32,427 bases of DNA from contig JALNWH010000010.1 of NCBI GenBank assembly GCA_023230985.1, forward strand, positions 1-32,427. The letters are read 5' to 3'. Numbering within the stretch: position 1 is the stretch's first letter; every line of letters starts with the position of its first letter. The translations under genes were made by a program, and so were the position numbers. The stretch is from Bacillota bacterium. Its GTDB lineage: Bacteria; Bacillota; Clostridia; Lutisporales; Lutisporaceae. Shown piece by piece: positions 25,886-32,427 of the stretch. The notes beneath the pieces are model-generated. The model was given only the letters and a program-made list of their open reading frames with translations. It was not told the DNA's origin and did not search any database.

Positions 25886-26797
25886 TTAGATACCTCTTGC
25901 GGCAGCTGCCGCAAATGCCAAGGAATAATACTTTTCTTCCATTGATGAGCCCCTTGATGTAACAACAATAGGTGCTTTTGCACCTAAAACTAAACCGGCC
26001 ATTTTGGCACCGGCCATCTCTACCAAACATTTACCCAGTATATTACCTGTAGTTATATTTGGTGCCACTAAGATATCAGCATCTCCGGCAACCTCACTAG
26101 TATAATTTTTAGCTATAGCCCTTTCTTTGCATATAGCCAAATCAAAAGATATGGGACCTTCAATTATACAGTTTTTAATCTCTCCTTTTTCGTTCATTTC
26201 CTTTAGTTGTGCGGCTTCTATCGTTTCAGGCATTTTAGGATTAACCTTTTCAACGGCAGCTAATATACCTACCTTTGGTTTATCATACCCTAGGTTTATT
26301 AATGCTTTTACGGCGTTTTCAATAATAGCCTTTTTTTGTTCCAAATTAGGATATAGATTCATACCACCATCAGTTATAACTAATAGCTTGTGGTATCTTG
26401 GCAATGATTTAAATGCTACATGAGACATTATCCCGCCTATGCCAAGTCCATTATTTTTATCAACTACAGCCTTAAGCAACTGGCCGGTTTCCAGTTTTCC
26501 TTTCATTAAAAAATCCGCTTTCCCTTCATTAATTAGCCTTACACCAATGATAGCTGCGTCTTCAACAGTATCTGCATTATAAATTTTAAAATCATTAACT
26601 TCCACGTCTATTTTGGTTAAGATTTCTTCAATTTTTACCTTGTTTCCAATGAAAATCGGTTCTGTAATTTTATTTTTTACAGCACTTATAGCAGCTTCTA
26701 TTGATTCTTTATCTTCAGCGCTGACAACAGCTACTTTTTTTAAGCTTGGCTCTCTTTTTAGGCCATTAATAATATCTTCAAAGCTTTTTATATACAT
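25886..26797 (-). CDS. ptb: Phosphate butyryltransferase family acyltransferase
   Basis: Exchanges CoA for phosphate on a short acyl-CoA, making the acyl phosphate that the neighbouring kinase converts to acid and ATP. The 303-aa protein matches the phosphate acetyl/butyryltransferase family: AVVSAEDKESIEAAI at the N-terminus, FLMKGKLETGQLLKAV, LLVITDGGMNLYPNLEQK and the C-terminal DILVAPNITTGNILGKCL followed by PIVVTSRGSS. The frame opens at TTG 26803, but ATG 26797 has AAGGAGG at seven bases. It is the first gene of the ptb/membrane-protein/buk/aldehyde-dehydrogenase operon and is divergent from the AraC-family regulator. Acyl specificity cannot be read from the sequence. Confidence 0.92.
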   Translation of the reverse strand: MYIKSFEDIINGLKREPSLKKVAVVSAEDKESIEAAISAVKNKITEPIFIGNKVKIEEILTKIDVEVNDFKIYNADTVEDAAIIGVRLINEGKADFLMKGKLETGQLLKAVVDKNNGLGIGGIMSHVAFKSLPRYHKLLVITDGGMNLYPNLEQKKAIIENAVKALINLGYDKPKVGILAAVEKVNPKMPETIEAAQLKEMNEKGEIKNCIIEGPISFDLAICKERAIAKNYTSEVAGDADILVAPNITTGNILGKCLVEMAGAKMAGLVLGAKAPIVVTSRGSSMEEKYYSLAFAAAAARGI

Positions 26798-27173
26798 AAA
26801 CAAACCTCCTTAAATCCCTTGACTTTTTTAATGTTATCAGAATAATCAAACATCTCATTGTATAAAAGGGAATTCTCTATATTTTATGTTATTATTCATA
26901 CTTTAACTATTTCTGATGAGCAGCTTATTATATTTACTACGATTGCTGAGCTCTCCCTTTCACCCACAACGCAATCTTAACCAAATATTAATAATCTACA
27001 ATAAAAATATAAATATATACAATATCTGAACTGTAATTATTTTATTGTATAAATCGGAAGTAAGGCTATGTAAAACTTGTATTTTCTTGCAGAAAAGCAT
27101 ATAATTGAATGCATAGAATAACTTTATAGACTCTCGCTTATGCTAATGCGTATATAAAGCAAGGAGGGCTTCT
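26798..27173. promoter_or_regulatory. Divergent control region between ptb and the AraC-family gene
   Basis: These 376 bases contain no gene. They hold two blocks that recur before the ddh-like gene: block 1 at 26933-26960 (28 bases, 25 identical to 30961-30988) and block 2 at 26983-27000 (AAATATTAATAATCTACA, 18 of 18 identical to 31037-31054), with similarity continuing into the AT-rich DNA on both sides of block 2. The AraC promoter lies downstream. No clear minus-strand promoter for ptb was seen, so activator-dependent transcription is possible. Confidence 0.65.
27077..27105 (+). promoter_or_regulatory. Promoter of the AraC-family regulator gene
   Basis: TTGTAT (27077-27082) and a perfect TATAAT (27100-27105) are separated by 17 bases. 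The start would be near 27112, with AAGGAGG at 27161-27167 before the ATG at 27174. Confidence 0.6.
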
Positions 27174-27998
27174 ATGAAATTCTCAGAGATAAAAAAAAGT
27201 ATGAATCAAGTATCCCCGCCTATACAGCCTAAAATTAGACTCAACGTAAAAGATTATAGTGAAATAGTTCTGGAATGGAATCCGGTATCTATAAAAAAAC
27301 ATGCATTATTTTATCAATTTGTCTCCGATCCAAACCCGGATTGCATTAGTTTAATTCCTGATGGATGTATAAATGTATTGTTTAAATGTGATGAAAAAGA
27401 TCCAAAGATAACTTTATCGGGAATAATGCTAAAGGAAAATCCTTTGATATTAGACCCAAATACTACATATTTTGGCTTTAAACCCTATTCCATCGTTGCG
27501 GTTAAGGACGAACGCTTGAAGTTTGTCGAATTTTTAAACGAGAGTGTAGAGCTAGATTATTGTTTGCCCGATACAGAGCAATTAAAAGAAAAAATATTGC
27601 TAGCCAATGACCTTAAGGAAAGAATGTTTGTATTAATCGAATATGCAAAAAAATACTTAATAAATTATGACTATATATATGATGTAGTAGAACACTTGGC
27701 AATTACCATGTGCATTTCTAAAGGACAAAACAGAATAGGTGACTTAACCAGTACGATAGGATATACGGAAAGGCATTGTCGCACCAAATTCAAGGACAAA
27801 TTAGGTATTAATCTATCTAACTATAACGGAATAATGAGATTTCAAAACGCTGTAAAATCATTTTATAAAAAAGGTAGCAGAAATATGACCGGTGTAGCTC
27901 ATGATGCCGGTTTTTTTGACCAATCTCACTTCATTCGTGAATTTAAAAAATATGCTTCCGATTCTCCTACACAATTCAAAAATAGCTTCTCTATTTAA
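27174..27998 (+). CDS. AraC-family transcriptional regulator
   Basis: A 274-aa DNA-binding regulator. The N-terminal half (about 25-145) is a sensor of the kind found in AraC proteins with the motif SLIPDGCINVLFKCD, and the C-terminal 95 residues form two helix-turn-helix units: IGDLTSTIGYTERHCRTKFK (about 186-205) and the conserved MTGVAHDAGFFDQSHFIREF (about 240-260) ending in SPTQFKN. The N-terminal domain should bind an effector, which is unknown. It is divergent from the ptb operon and convergent with the second MFS gene, so it is the natural candidate regulator of the acyl-phosphate operon. The same blocks before the ddh-like gene suggest a wider regulon. Confidence 0.9.
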   Translation: MKFSEIKKSMNQVSPPIQPKIRLNVKDYSEIVLEWNPVSIKKHALFYQFVSDPNPDCISLIPDGCINVLFKCDEKDPKITLSGIMLKENPLILDPNTTYFGFKPYSIVAVKDERLKFVEFLNESVELDYCLPDTEQLKEKILLANDLKERMFVLIEYAKKYLINYDYIYDVVEHLAITMCISKGQNRIGDLTSTIGYTERHCRTKFKDKLGINLSNYNGIMRFQNAVKSFYKKGSRNMTGVAHDAGFFDQSHFIREFKKYASDSPTQFKNSFSI

Positions 27999-28083
27999 CT
28001 AATTCCAATAGATACTTAAATCAAGTTTTATCTGAATCTGTTTATGATAAATTCACATTTTAAAATCTTAATATATTCTGATA

Positions 28084-29268
28084 TTATTTTTTTAGCTTAC
28101 TAAGAATTCGAAAAACAATGGCAAATAGGATAGCGATTAGTAACATAACAACCATAAGGTTAAATCCTAGAAGGTAATTCAATGTTTTATCATAAGACAA
28201 TCCTATTAAAGATGGACCTATTAATACACCTATATTTAAGCAAGTTGATAATATACCATAACCTAAACCCATTTGGTCAGGGGATAAAATCTTAGGTACC
28301 AAAGAAAAAACGGGAGACGGTATAAATGGCGCTGAAATACCTATTATAATTCCTAATAAAAGTGGACTTATTCCTGCCCGTGGGATTAAAAAGAAAGCAA
28401 AAGCCAGTATTATACTACCAATGATAATAAAAAATTCTTCTCTATCAAATTTGTCAGTTAAATAACCAACTATTGTACTAAAAATAAGGGCACCAATCAT
28501 CAATAAGCTGGTAAGAAATCCGGCATAATTGGCATCATATCCTACCGACATATAATAGTCACTGCCAAATGAAAGATAAGAAATCGTTGATGCATTATAC
28601 ATCATCCATATTGCAGCGACCAACCAAACCGGCCATCCAACGCCTTTAACGGCAGATAACGATTTTTTTATATCCAATCTTCTCCCTTTTTTGCTCTTCA
28701 CTTCCTCCGGTAAGCTAGGATATTTAAAGATAAATAGTATTAGAACAAAAAAACAATAAACAGAAGTCAAAAAAATGGGAACTCTCCAACTTGAGCCGGC
28801 TGCAATGATGCCAAATGTATTCAAAGTAATGATTGTTCCTAAAGGCATCGCAGTATTATAAATACCCATAGCAATTCCTATATCCTTTTTCTCAAAGCGT
28901 TGAGAAATCATTTGAGGTGCAACGATGGCAATAATCAGTGCCCCAATACCGGAAATAATTCTACCTATAAGCAGTATAGCGAAATTGTTGCCGGATGCCA
29001 CCATTAGCGAGCCTGTCAAAGCGATGATGAGGGATGCTATTCCAACTCGTTTGGCACCATAAACATCTGCTAAAATTCCTCCCGGTATTGAAATAAAAAT
29101 ACCCGGCAAGCCGAAAAGGCTCATAAGAGCACCTGCTTGGGCATGAGAGATTCCAAAATGTGAAACGATGAAACCAAAAACCGGCGGAATTCCTTGAAAA
29201 ACTATCGCAAAGACCAACATATAAATATATATAAAAACTAAGGCCTTCCAACGTGATATTTGCACCAT
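28084..29268 (-). CDS. MFS transporter (nitrate/cyanate-like or sugar-acid-like subgroup)
   Basis: A 394-aa inner-membrane carrier with about 12 helices, distinct from the OFA carrier at the other end of the island. The MFS signature between helices 2 and 3 is readable as GGILADVYGAKRVG, and the cytoplasmic loop between helices 6 and 7 is lysine/arginine-rich (KSKKGRRLD). The frame can start at GTG 29274, but ATG 29268 follows AGGGGGTG and is preferred. A terminator upstream (29336-29378) separates it from the flavoprotein gene, so it needs its own promoter, which I could not identify. The substrate is unknown; context suggests an organic acid or amino-acid-derived compound. Confidence 0.83.
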   Translation of the reverse strand: MVQISRWKALVFIYIYMLVFAIVFQGIPPVFGFIVSHFGISHAQAGALMSLFGLPGIFISIPGGILADVYGAKRVGIASLIIALTGSLMVASGNNFAILLIGRIISGIGALIIAIVAPQMISQRFEKKDIGIAMGIYNTAMPLGTIITLNTFGIIAAGSSWRVPIFLTSVYCFFVLILFIFKYPSLPEEVKSKKGRRLDIKKSLSAVKGVGWPVWLVAAIWMMYNASTISYLSFGSDYYMSVGYDANYAGFLTSLLMIGALIFSTIVGYLTDKFDREEFFIIIGSIILAFAFFLIPRAGISPLLLGIIIGISAPFIPSPVFSLVPKILSPDQMGLGYGILSTCLNIGVLIGPSLIGLSYDKTLNYLLGFNLMVVMLLIAILFAIVFRILSKLKK

Positions 29269-29335
29269 TTTCACCCCCTATTTTATGTCTTTATCATAAT
29301 TCATTCTACCATAGTAAAAGCATTTACTTCAATAC

Positions 29336-29378
29336 AAAAAGACCTATGTGCGGAAGAGTGTTCCCCCCATAGGTCTTT
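29336..29378 (-). terminator. Intrinsic terminator of the flavoprotein gene
   Basis: AAAGACCTATG (29338-29348) and CATAGGTCTTT (29368-29378) form a perfect 11-base stem, with an inner GGAA/TTCC pair. On the minus strand the stem runs into TTTTTG, five bases after the flavoprotein stop. It isolates that gene from the MFS gene downstream. Confidence 0.8.
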
Positions 29379-29382
29379 CAAT

Positions 29383-30756
29383 TTATATAGTCAATCCTTC
29401 GTTAAGGTGGTTACAATTTGTTGCTATTGCATTCATGGCAGCTGCATTTATCGGGTATGCAATAGGCGATGGTGAAACCAAAGGATGCGTTGCTGTTTGG
29501 AAAGTATTTAATTCAGTTGCTGTTATATCTTTTGTAATCGCCAAACTCAATATATTTATTATCTCTGTAACTGTGTTACCACCGAATACTTGCGCCCCTA
29601 AAATAATCCCCGAACACTTGGAAAATATCATTTTTATACTAATTTTCTGTGCATCGGGTAAAGTGCCGGGGTGACGATCCATGGTATTAAATTCACCCAC
29701 CATGATACAATAGCCTTCCTGCCTTGCTTTTGCTTCAGTCAAACCTGCTGCGGCAAAAGTCCTACCAAATATTTTCGTTGAAAAAGTACTGATAGTTCCT
29801 TTATTGGCTCGAAGTAGCCTTAGTTGGAAAGCATTACTGCCTGCTATTTTTGCTTCCATCGCTGCTGTAGATGCCAACAGTATAGGCGCATCCTTCCCTG
29901 TAAAGAAACATTTCTTCTCCGCACAGTCTCCAACAGCAAAAATATCAGGATCACTGGTTCTCATATATTGGTCTACAACTATTGCACCTTTTGCGTTCAT
30001 TTCCAAGCCACAGTTTTTTCCTAAAGCTCCGTTTGGTCTCATTCCTAAACCTAAAATTACCATATCGGCTGGAACAATCTGTCCTCCATCCAACTCAATT
30101 CCTTCAACAGATTTTTCTCCTACTATCTTTTTAACTTTAGTTTTTGTCATAACATTGATTCCTTTATCTTTCAAAAGATTCTCTATTTCATCTGTATATT
30201 TTTTGTCAAATGCTTGCCACAAGCATGCATCTGCCATTTCTACCAATGTTACATTTTTGCCTAAAACCCTAGCTTGTTCGGCAAACTCAACACCTATAAA
30301 ACCTCCGCCAATCACAATAACATTTTGCGCTGCATCTAGTTTTTCAAATATTTTATTTAAGTAATTTTCATCTTTTAATATGGCAAATACATTTCCAAGA
30401 TCATATCCGGGAATAAATGTAGGAATTATAGGCAAAGACCCTGTCGCTATTATAAGCTTCTTATAGCTTATAATACCATTTTCTTTTGTAGTTACAGTCT
30501 TATTCTCTTTGTCAATTTCCATTGCATTATCAATTAACAAATTAATATTCGCATCATGCAATCCTGTGTCGGGGATTCTATTCTTTTTAATATCACGCAA
30601 AGTACCAAAGATATAAGGTATACCGCAAGGAACCATAACGGTCTTTGTTTCTCTTATAAGAGTAATGTCAATATTTCCGTATGCCTTTCGTGCCATCTGT
30701 GCAGATAAAATACCCCCTGCACTCCCACCGATTATTAACAGATCAGTTTCCTTCAT
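29383..30756 (-). CDS. FAD-dependent pyridine nucleotide-disulfide oxidoreductase (NADH oxidase / CoA-disulfide reductase-like)
   Basis: A 457-aa soluble flavoenzyme. It has an FAD-binding N-terminus (DLLIIGGSAGGILSAQ), a single redox cysteine C44 in VPCGIPYIFG, an NAD(P)H-binding motif VIVIGGGFIGVEFAEQA (about 152-168) and the second FAD motif DIFAVGDCAEK (about 278-288), then a C-terminal dimerisation domain. The lone cysteine, without a CxxxxC pair, places it with NADH oxidases, NADH peroxidases and CoA-disulfide reductases, which use a cysteine-sulfenate or mixed disulfide with CoA. A role in CoA or NADH balance for the acyl-CoA pathway, or in oxygen defence, is plausible but unproven. 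The ATG has AGGAGGG upstream. It is divergent from the ddh-like gene and shares its control region. Confidence 0.87.
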   Translation of the reverse strand: MKETDLLIIGGSAGGILSAQMARKAYGNIDITLIRETKTVMVPCGIPYIFGTLRDIKKNRIPDTGLHDANINLLIDNAMEIDKENKTVTTKENGIISYKKLIIATGSLPIIPTFIPGYDLGNVFAILKDENYLNKIFEKLDAAQNVIVIGGGFIGVEFAEQARVLGKNVTLVEMADACLWQAFDKKYTDEIENLLKDKGINVMTKTKVKKIVGEKSVEGIELDGGQIVPADMVILGLGMRPNGALGKNCGLEMNAKGAIVVDQYMRTSDPDIFAVGDCAEKKCFFTGKDAPILLASTAAMEAKIAGSNAFQLRLLRANKGTISTFSTKIFGRTFAAAGLTEAKARQEGYCIMVGEFNTMDRHPGTLPDAQKISIKMIFSKCSGIILGAQVFGGNTVTEIINILSLAITKDITATELNTFQTATHPLVSPSPIAYPINAAAMNAIATNCNHLNEGLTI

Positions 30757-31215
30757 TTTCTTTCCCTCCTATATCTTTATTTGAACATTACTAAAGATAA
30801 GCATCAGCACCTCCTTAATTTAAATGTCTATCCTTTGATAACGCTTCTGAATTAGTATTTAAAGAAAATTATAGCATATAATTTGAATAAAAATAAGTCT
30901 TTTTTTTGCCTATTGTTGGATAAGCGCTTGTCAAGTTGCTATAGCTATTGTTCAAGTATAGCTTATTATATTTGCTACGATTACTAAGTTACAAGGCTAA
31001 TGGAGATAGAATCTCTCTACAACGTAAACTTTTATTAAATATTAATAATCTACAGTAAAAAAAATATAAATTTATACTATCCGTAAATATTATCCTTAAA
31101 CTAAACTTTTAAAATATATAAAGTAGTTTATAATGATTTTATATATTAAAAATGTTAATAAGAAATTATAAAAAAGTTTGTAGCTTCATAGCTTTAAAAA
31201 ATTGGAGGTAACGAA
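30757..31215. promoter_or_regulatory. Divergent control region between the flavoprotein and ddh-like genes
   Basis: These 459 bases hold no gene. Block 1 (30961-30988) and block 2 (31037-31054) repeat those between ptb and the AraC gene; the spacing between blocks is about 26 bases longer here. Further right, TATAAT (31129-31134) overlaps an imperfect inverted repeat, TAAACTAAACTTT (31097-31109) and AAAGTAGTTTA (31120-31130); this could be the ddh promoter under an operator, though no good -35 was found. Confidence 0.6.
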
Positions 31216-32208
31216 ATGAATGAAAAAATAAGAATAGGAATAGTTGGATATGGCAATTTAGGAAAAGGCGTAATATCTGCTATTGAACAAAATGACGATA
31301 TGGAGCTCGTAGCTGTTTTTACACGAAGACCCGCTGATTCTATAACGATTACCGGTAATAACATAAAAGTTTTAAACAATAATTCTGCACAAGAATATGT
31401 AAATGATATTAACGTTATGATTCTATGCGGCGGATCTTCTTCTGATATCCCATTACAAGGTCCTTTATTTGCCTCTTTGTTTAATACTGTAGACGGATAT
31501 GATAACCATAAAAAAATATTTGAATACTTCAAGTCTATGGATGTTGCTTCTAAAGAAAGCGGGAAAACCAGTGCCATTTGCGCAGGTTGGGACCCCGGAT
31601 TGTTTTCAATCAATAGAGTATTATTGGAATCTGTCCTACCTCAAGGAACAACATATACTTTTTGGGGTCCGGGAGTGAGCCAAGGACATTCAGATGCAGT
31701 CAGAAGGGTATCGGGAGTTAAAAATGCTGTTCAATATACATTGCCTATTGAGGATTCTATGAAAAAAGTCAGAAACGGTGAAAACCCTAATCTAACCATT
31801 AGGGAAAAGCATAAAAGAATATGCTATGTAGTAGCCAAAGAAAACGCTGATATATGCATGATTAGCGAAAATATTAAATCTATGCCGAATTATTTTGAGG
31901 ATTATGATACCGATGTAATATTTATTAGTGAAGAAGAATTAATAAAGAATCATTCAAAGATGTTACATGGAGGATTTGTAATAAGAAGCGGAAAAACCGG
32001 TAAAGAACTTACAAATAACCATATAGCTGAATTCTCTTTAAAACTCGGTAGCAATGCTGAATTTACAGCCAATGTCCTTGTAACCTATGCAAGAGCAGTG
32101 CATAGACTAAATAAAGAAGGCATAATAGGAGCAAAGACTATAATGGATATACCGTTGAAATATTTAACCCAAAGAACTTTTGAGGATATTTGCGCCAATC
32201 TAATGTAA
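31216..32208 (+). CDS. ddh: meso-Diaminopimelate D-dehydrogenase family protein
   Basis: A 330-aa NADP-dependent amino acid dehydrogenase. Family members reversibly convert tetrahydrodipicolinate plus ammonia to meso-diaminopimelate, for lysine and cell wall synthesis. Visible motifs are the dinucleotide loop GIVGYGNLGKG (about 9-19), ILCGGSSSDIPLQGP (about 70-84), NTVDGYDNH, CAGWDPGLFSINR, FWGPGVSQGHSDAVRR and LHGGFVIRSG. The length is normal. The ATG has GGAGG seven bases upstream. No other lysine genes are nearby; instead it faces the flavoprotein gene across a control region duplicated from the one before the AraC gene. It could therefore be the biosynthetic enzyme, or a paralogue acting catabolically on an amino acid; the sequence alone does not decide. 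Confidence 0.9.
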   Translation: MNEKIRIGIVGYGNLGKGVISAIEQNDDMELVAVFTRRPADSITITGNNIKVLNNNSAQEYVNDINVMILCGGSSSDIPLQGPLFASLFNTVDGYDNHKKIFEYFKSMDVASKESGKTSAICAGWDPGLFSINRVLLESVLPQGTTYTFWGPGVSQGHSDAVRRVSGVKNAVQYTLPIEDSMKKVRNGENPNLTIREKHKRICYVVAKENADICMISENIKSMPNYFEDYDTDVIFISEEELIKNHSKMLHGGFVIRSGKTGKELTNNHIAEFSLKLGSNAEFTANVLVTYARAVHRLNKEGIIGAKTIMDIPLKYLTQRTFEDICANLM

Positions 32209-32270
32209 CATCATTCTAAGCCCTGCTGCACTACTACGTCTGCCAAAGCAAAGGGTTTTATGCCTAAAAA

Positions 32271-32300
32271 AATAACAAAAAAGAACCGTCCCTCTGAGTT
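32271..32300. repeat. Possible REP-like fragment (GAACCGTCCCTCTGAG)
   Basis: The sequence AAAAAAGAACCGTCCCTCTG stands out as GC-rich in an AT-rich gap. I recall similar GAACCGTCCC strings as dispersed repeats in clostridial genomes, often near REP-associated transposases. Only one copy is in this window, so this is a recollection rather than an observation of repetition. Confidence 0.25.
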
Positions 32301-32414
32301 GTTACAGCTTTAACGAGTAAACATTTTTCGAGATAAACCACCCAAAGATGTAGTAAAATATGATATAATAATAGTGATGTAACTATTGATACTACTATAT
32401 CTAAGGAGGTTTTA

Positions 32415-32427
32415 ATGAGACTTATGA
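32415..32427 (+). CDS. Start of a gene cut by the window edge
   Basis: ATG at 32415 is preceded by AAGGAGG at good spacing, and a TATAAT (32364-32369) lies upstream, although without a clear -35. Only four codons (M R L M) are visible, so the product cannot be guessed. Confidence 0.5.

Noticed and set aside
22262..26797. Bacterial microcompartment for aldehyde metabolism
   Set aside because: No shell protein genes or encapsulation peptide on the dehydrogenase were found in the window.
29804..30364. Long plus-strand frame (186 codons) inside the flavoprotein gene
   Set aside because: It is antisense to a gene with clear FAD and NAD(P)H motifs, has no ribosome binding site of note, and its composition (Ser/Pro/Phe-rich) is what the reverse strand of such a gene gives.
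31194..31613. Minus-strand frame of 139 codons over the start of the ddh-like gene
   Set aside because: Antisense to a well-conserved coding region with all family motifs; no independent support.

Overview
The window looks like chromosome from a low-GC, anaerobic, fermentative member of the Clostridia (Bacillota). The reasons are AT-rich DNA, strong AGGAGG-type ribosome binding sites, the GlgC/GlgD pair, the long clostridial type of PurL, a phosphotransbutyrylase/butyrate kinase pair, and HD-GYP and AraC regulators. I cannot assign a genus from sequence alone. I saw no rRNA, tRNA, CRISPR array, phage or intact insertion sequence.

Region 1 (1-886, minus): the 5' part of purL, cut by the window edge. 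Region 2 (1009-12387, minus): a glycogen operon transcribed malQ-glgB fusion, glgC, glgD, glgA, glgP, then a GH13 alpha-glucanase. GlgC/GlgD make ADP-glucose, GlgA polymerises it, the GlgB half branches it, and GlgP, the MalQ half and the GH13 enzyme degrade and recycle it. Gene borders are tight (8-nt glgC/glgD overlap, 1-nt glgA/glgP overlap) except where small dispersed repeats sit between genes. A divergent 74-codon orphan gene follows (12599-12823), ending at a perfect palindromic terminator.

Region 3 (12856-20889): a signalling and cell-surface block. The minus-strand operon encodes an exported NHL beta-propeller with a stalk domain, an MBL-fold hydrolase, a CHASE2 class III nucleotide cyclase (overlapping the MBL gene) and a secreted FecR/Ig-like protein. 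Divergent from it is a GAF-HD-GYP protein, a probable c-di-GMP phosphodiesterase. Together they look like a surface-sensing second-messenger module.

Region 4 (20892-32208): an acid-metabolism island. A minus operon encodes a phosphate acyltransferase, a ten-helix membrane protein built of five two-helix repeats, a butyrate-kinase-family acyl kinase and a CoA-acylating aldehyde dehydrogenase. This set can convert an aldehyde to an acid with ATP gain. Around it lie an OFA-family MFS carrier, a divergent AraC-family regulator, a second MFS carrier, a single-cysteine flavoprotein disulfide reductase and a diaminopimelate-dehydrogenase-like enzyme. The two divergent intergenic regions of this island (before the AraC gene and before the ddh-like gene) share the same two conserved blocks, which suggests one regulon. 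The window ends at the first codons of another gene (32415).

The strongest candidates for something undescribed are the acyl-phosphate island with its repeat-built membrane protein and duplicated control region, and the NHL/MBL/CHASE2-cyclase/FecR operon.
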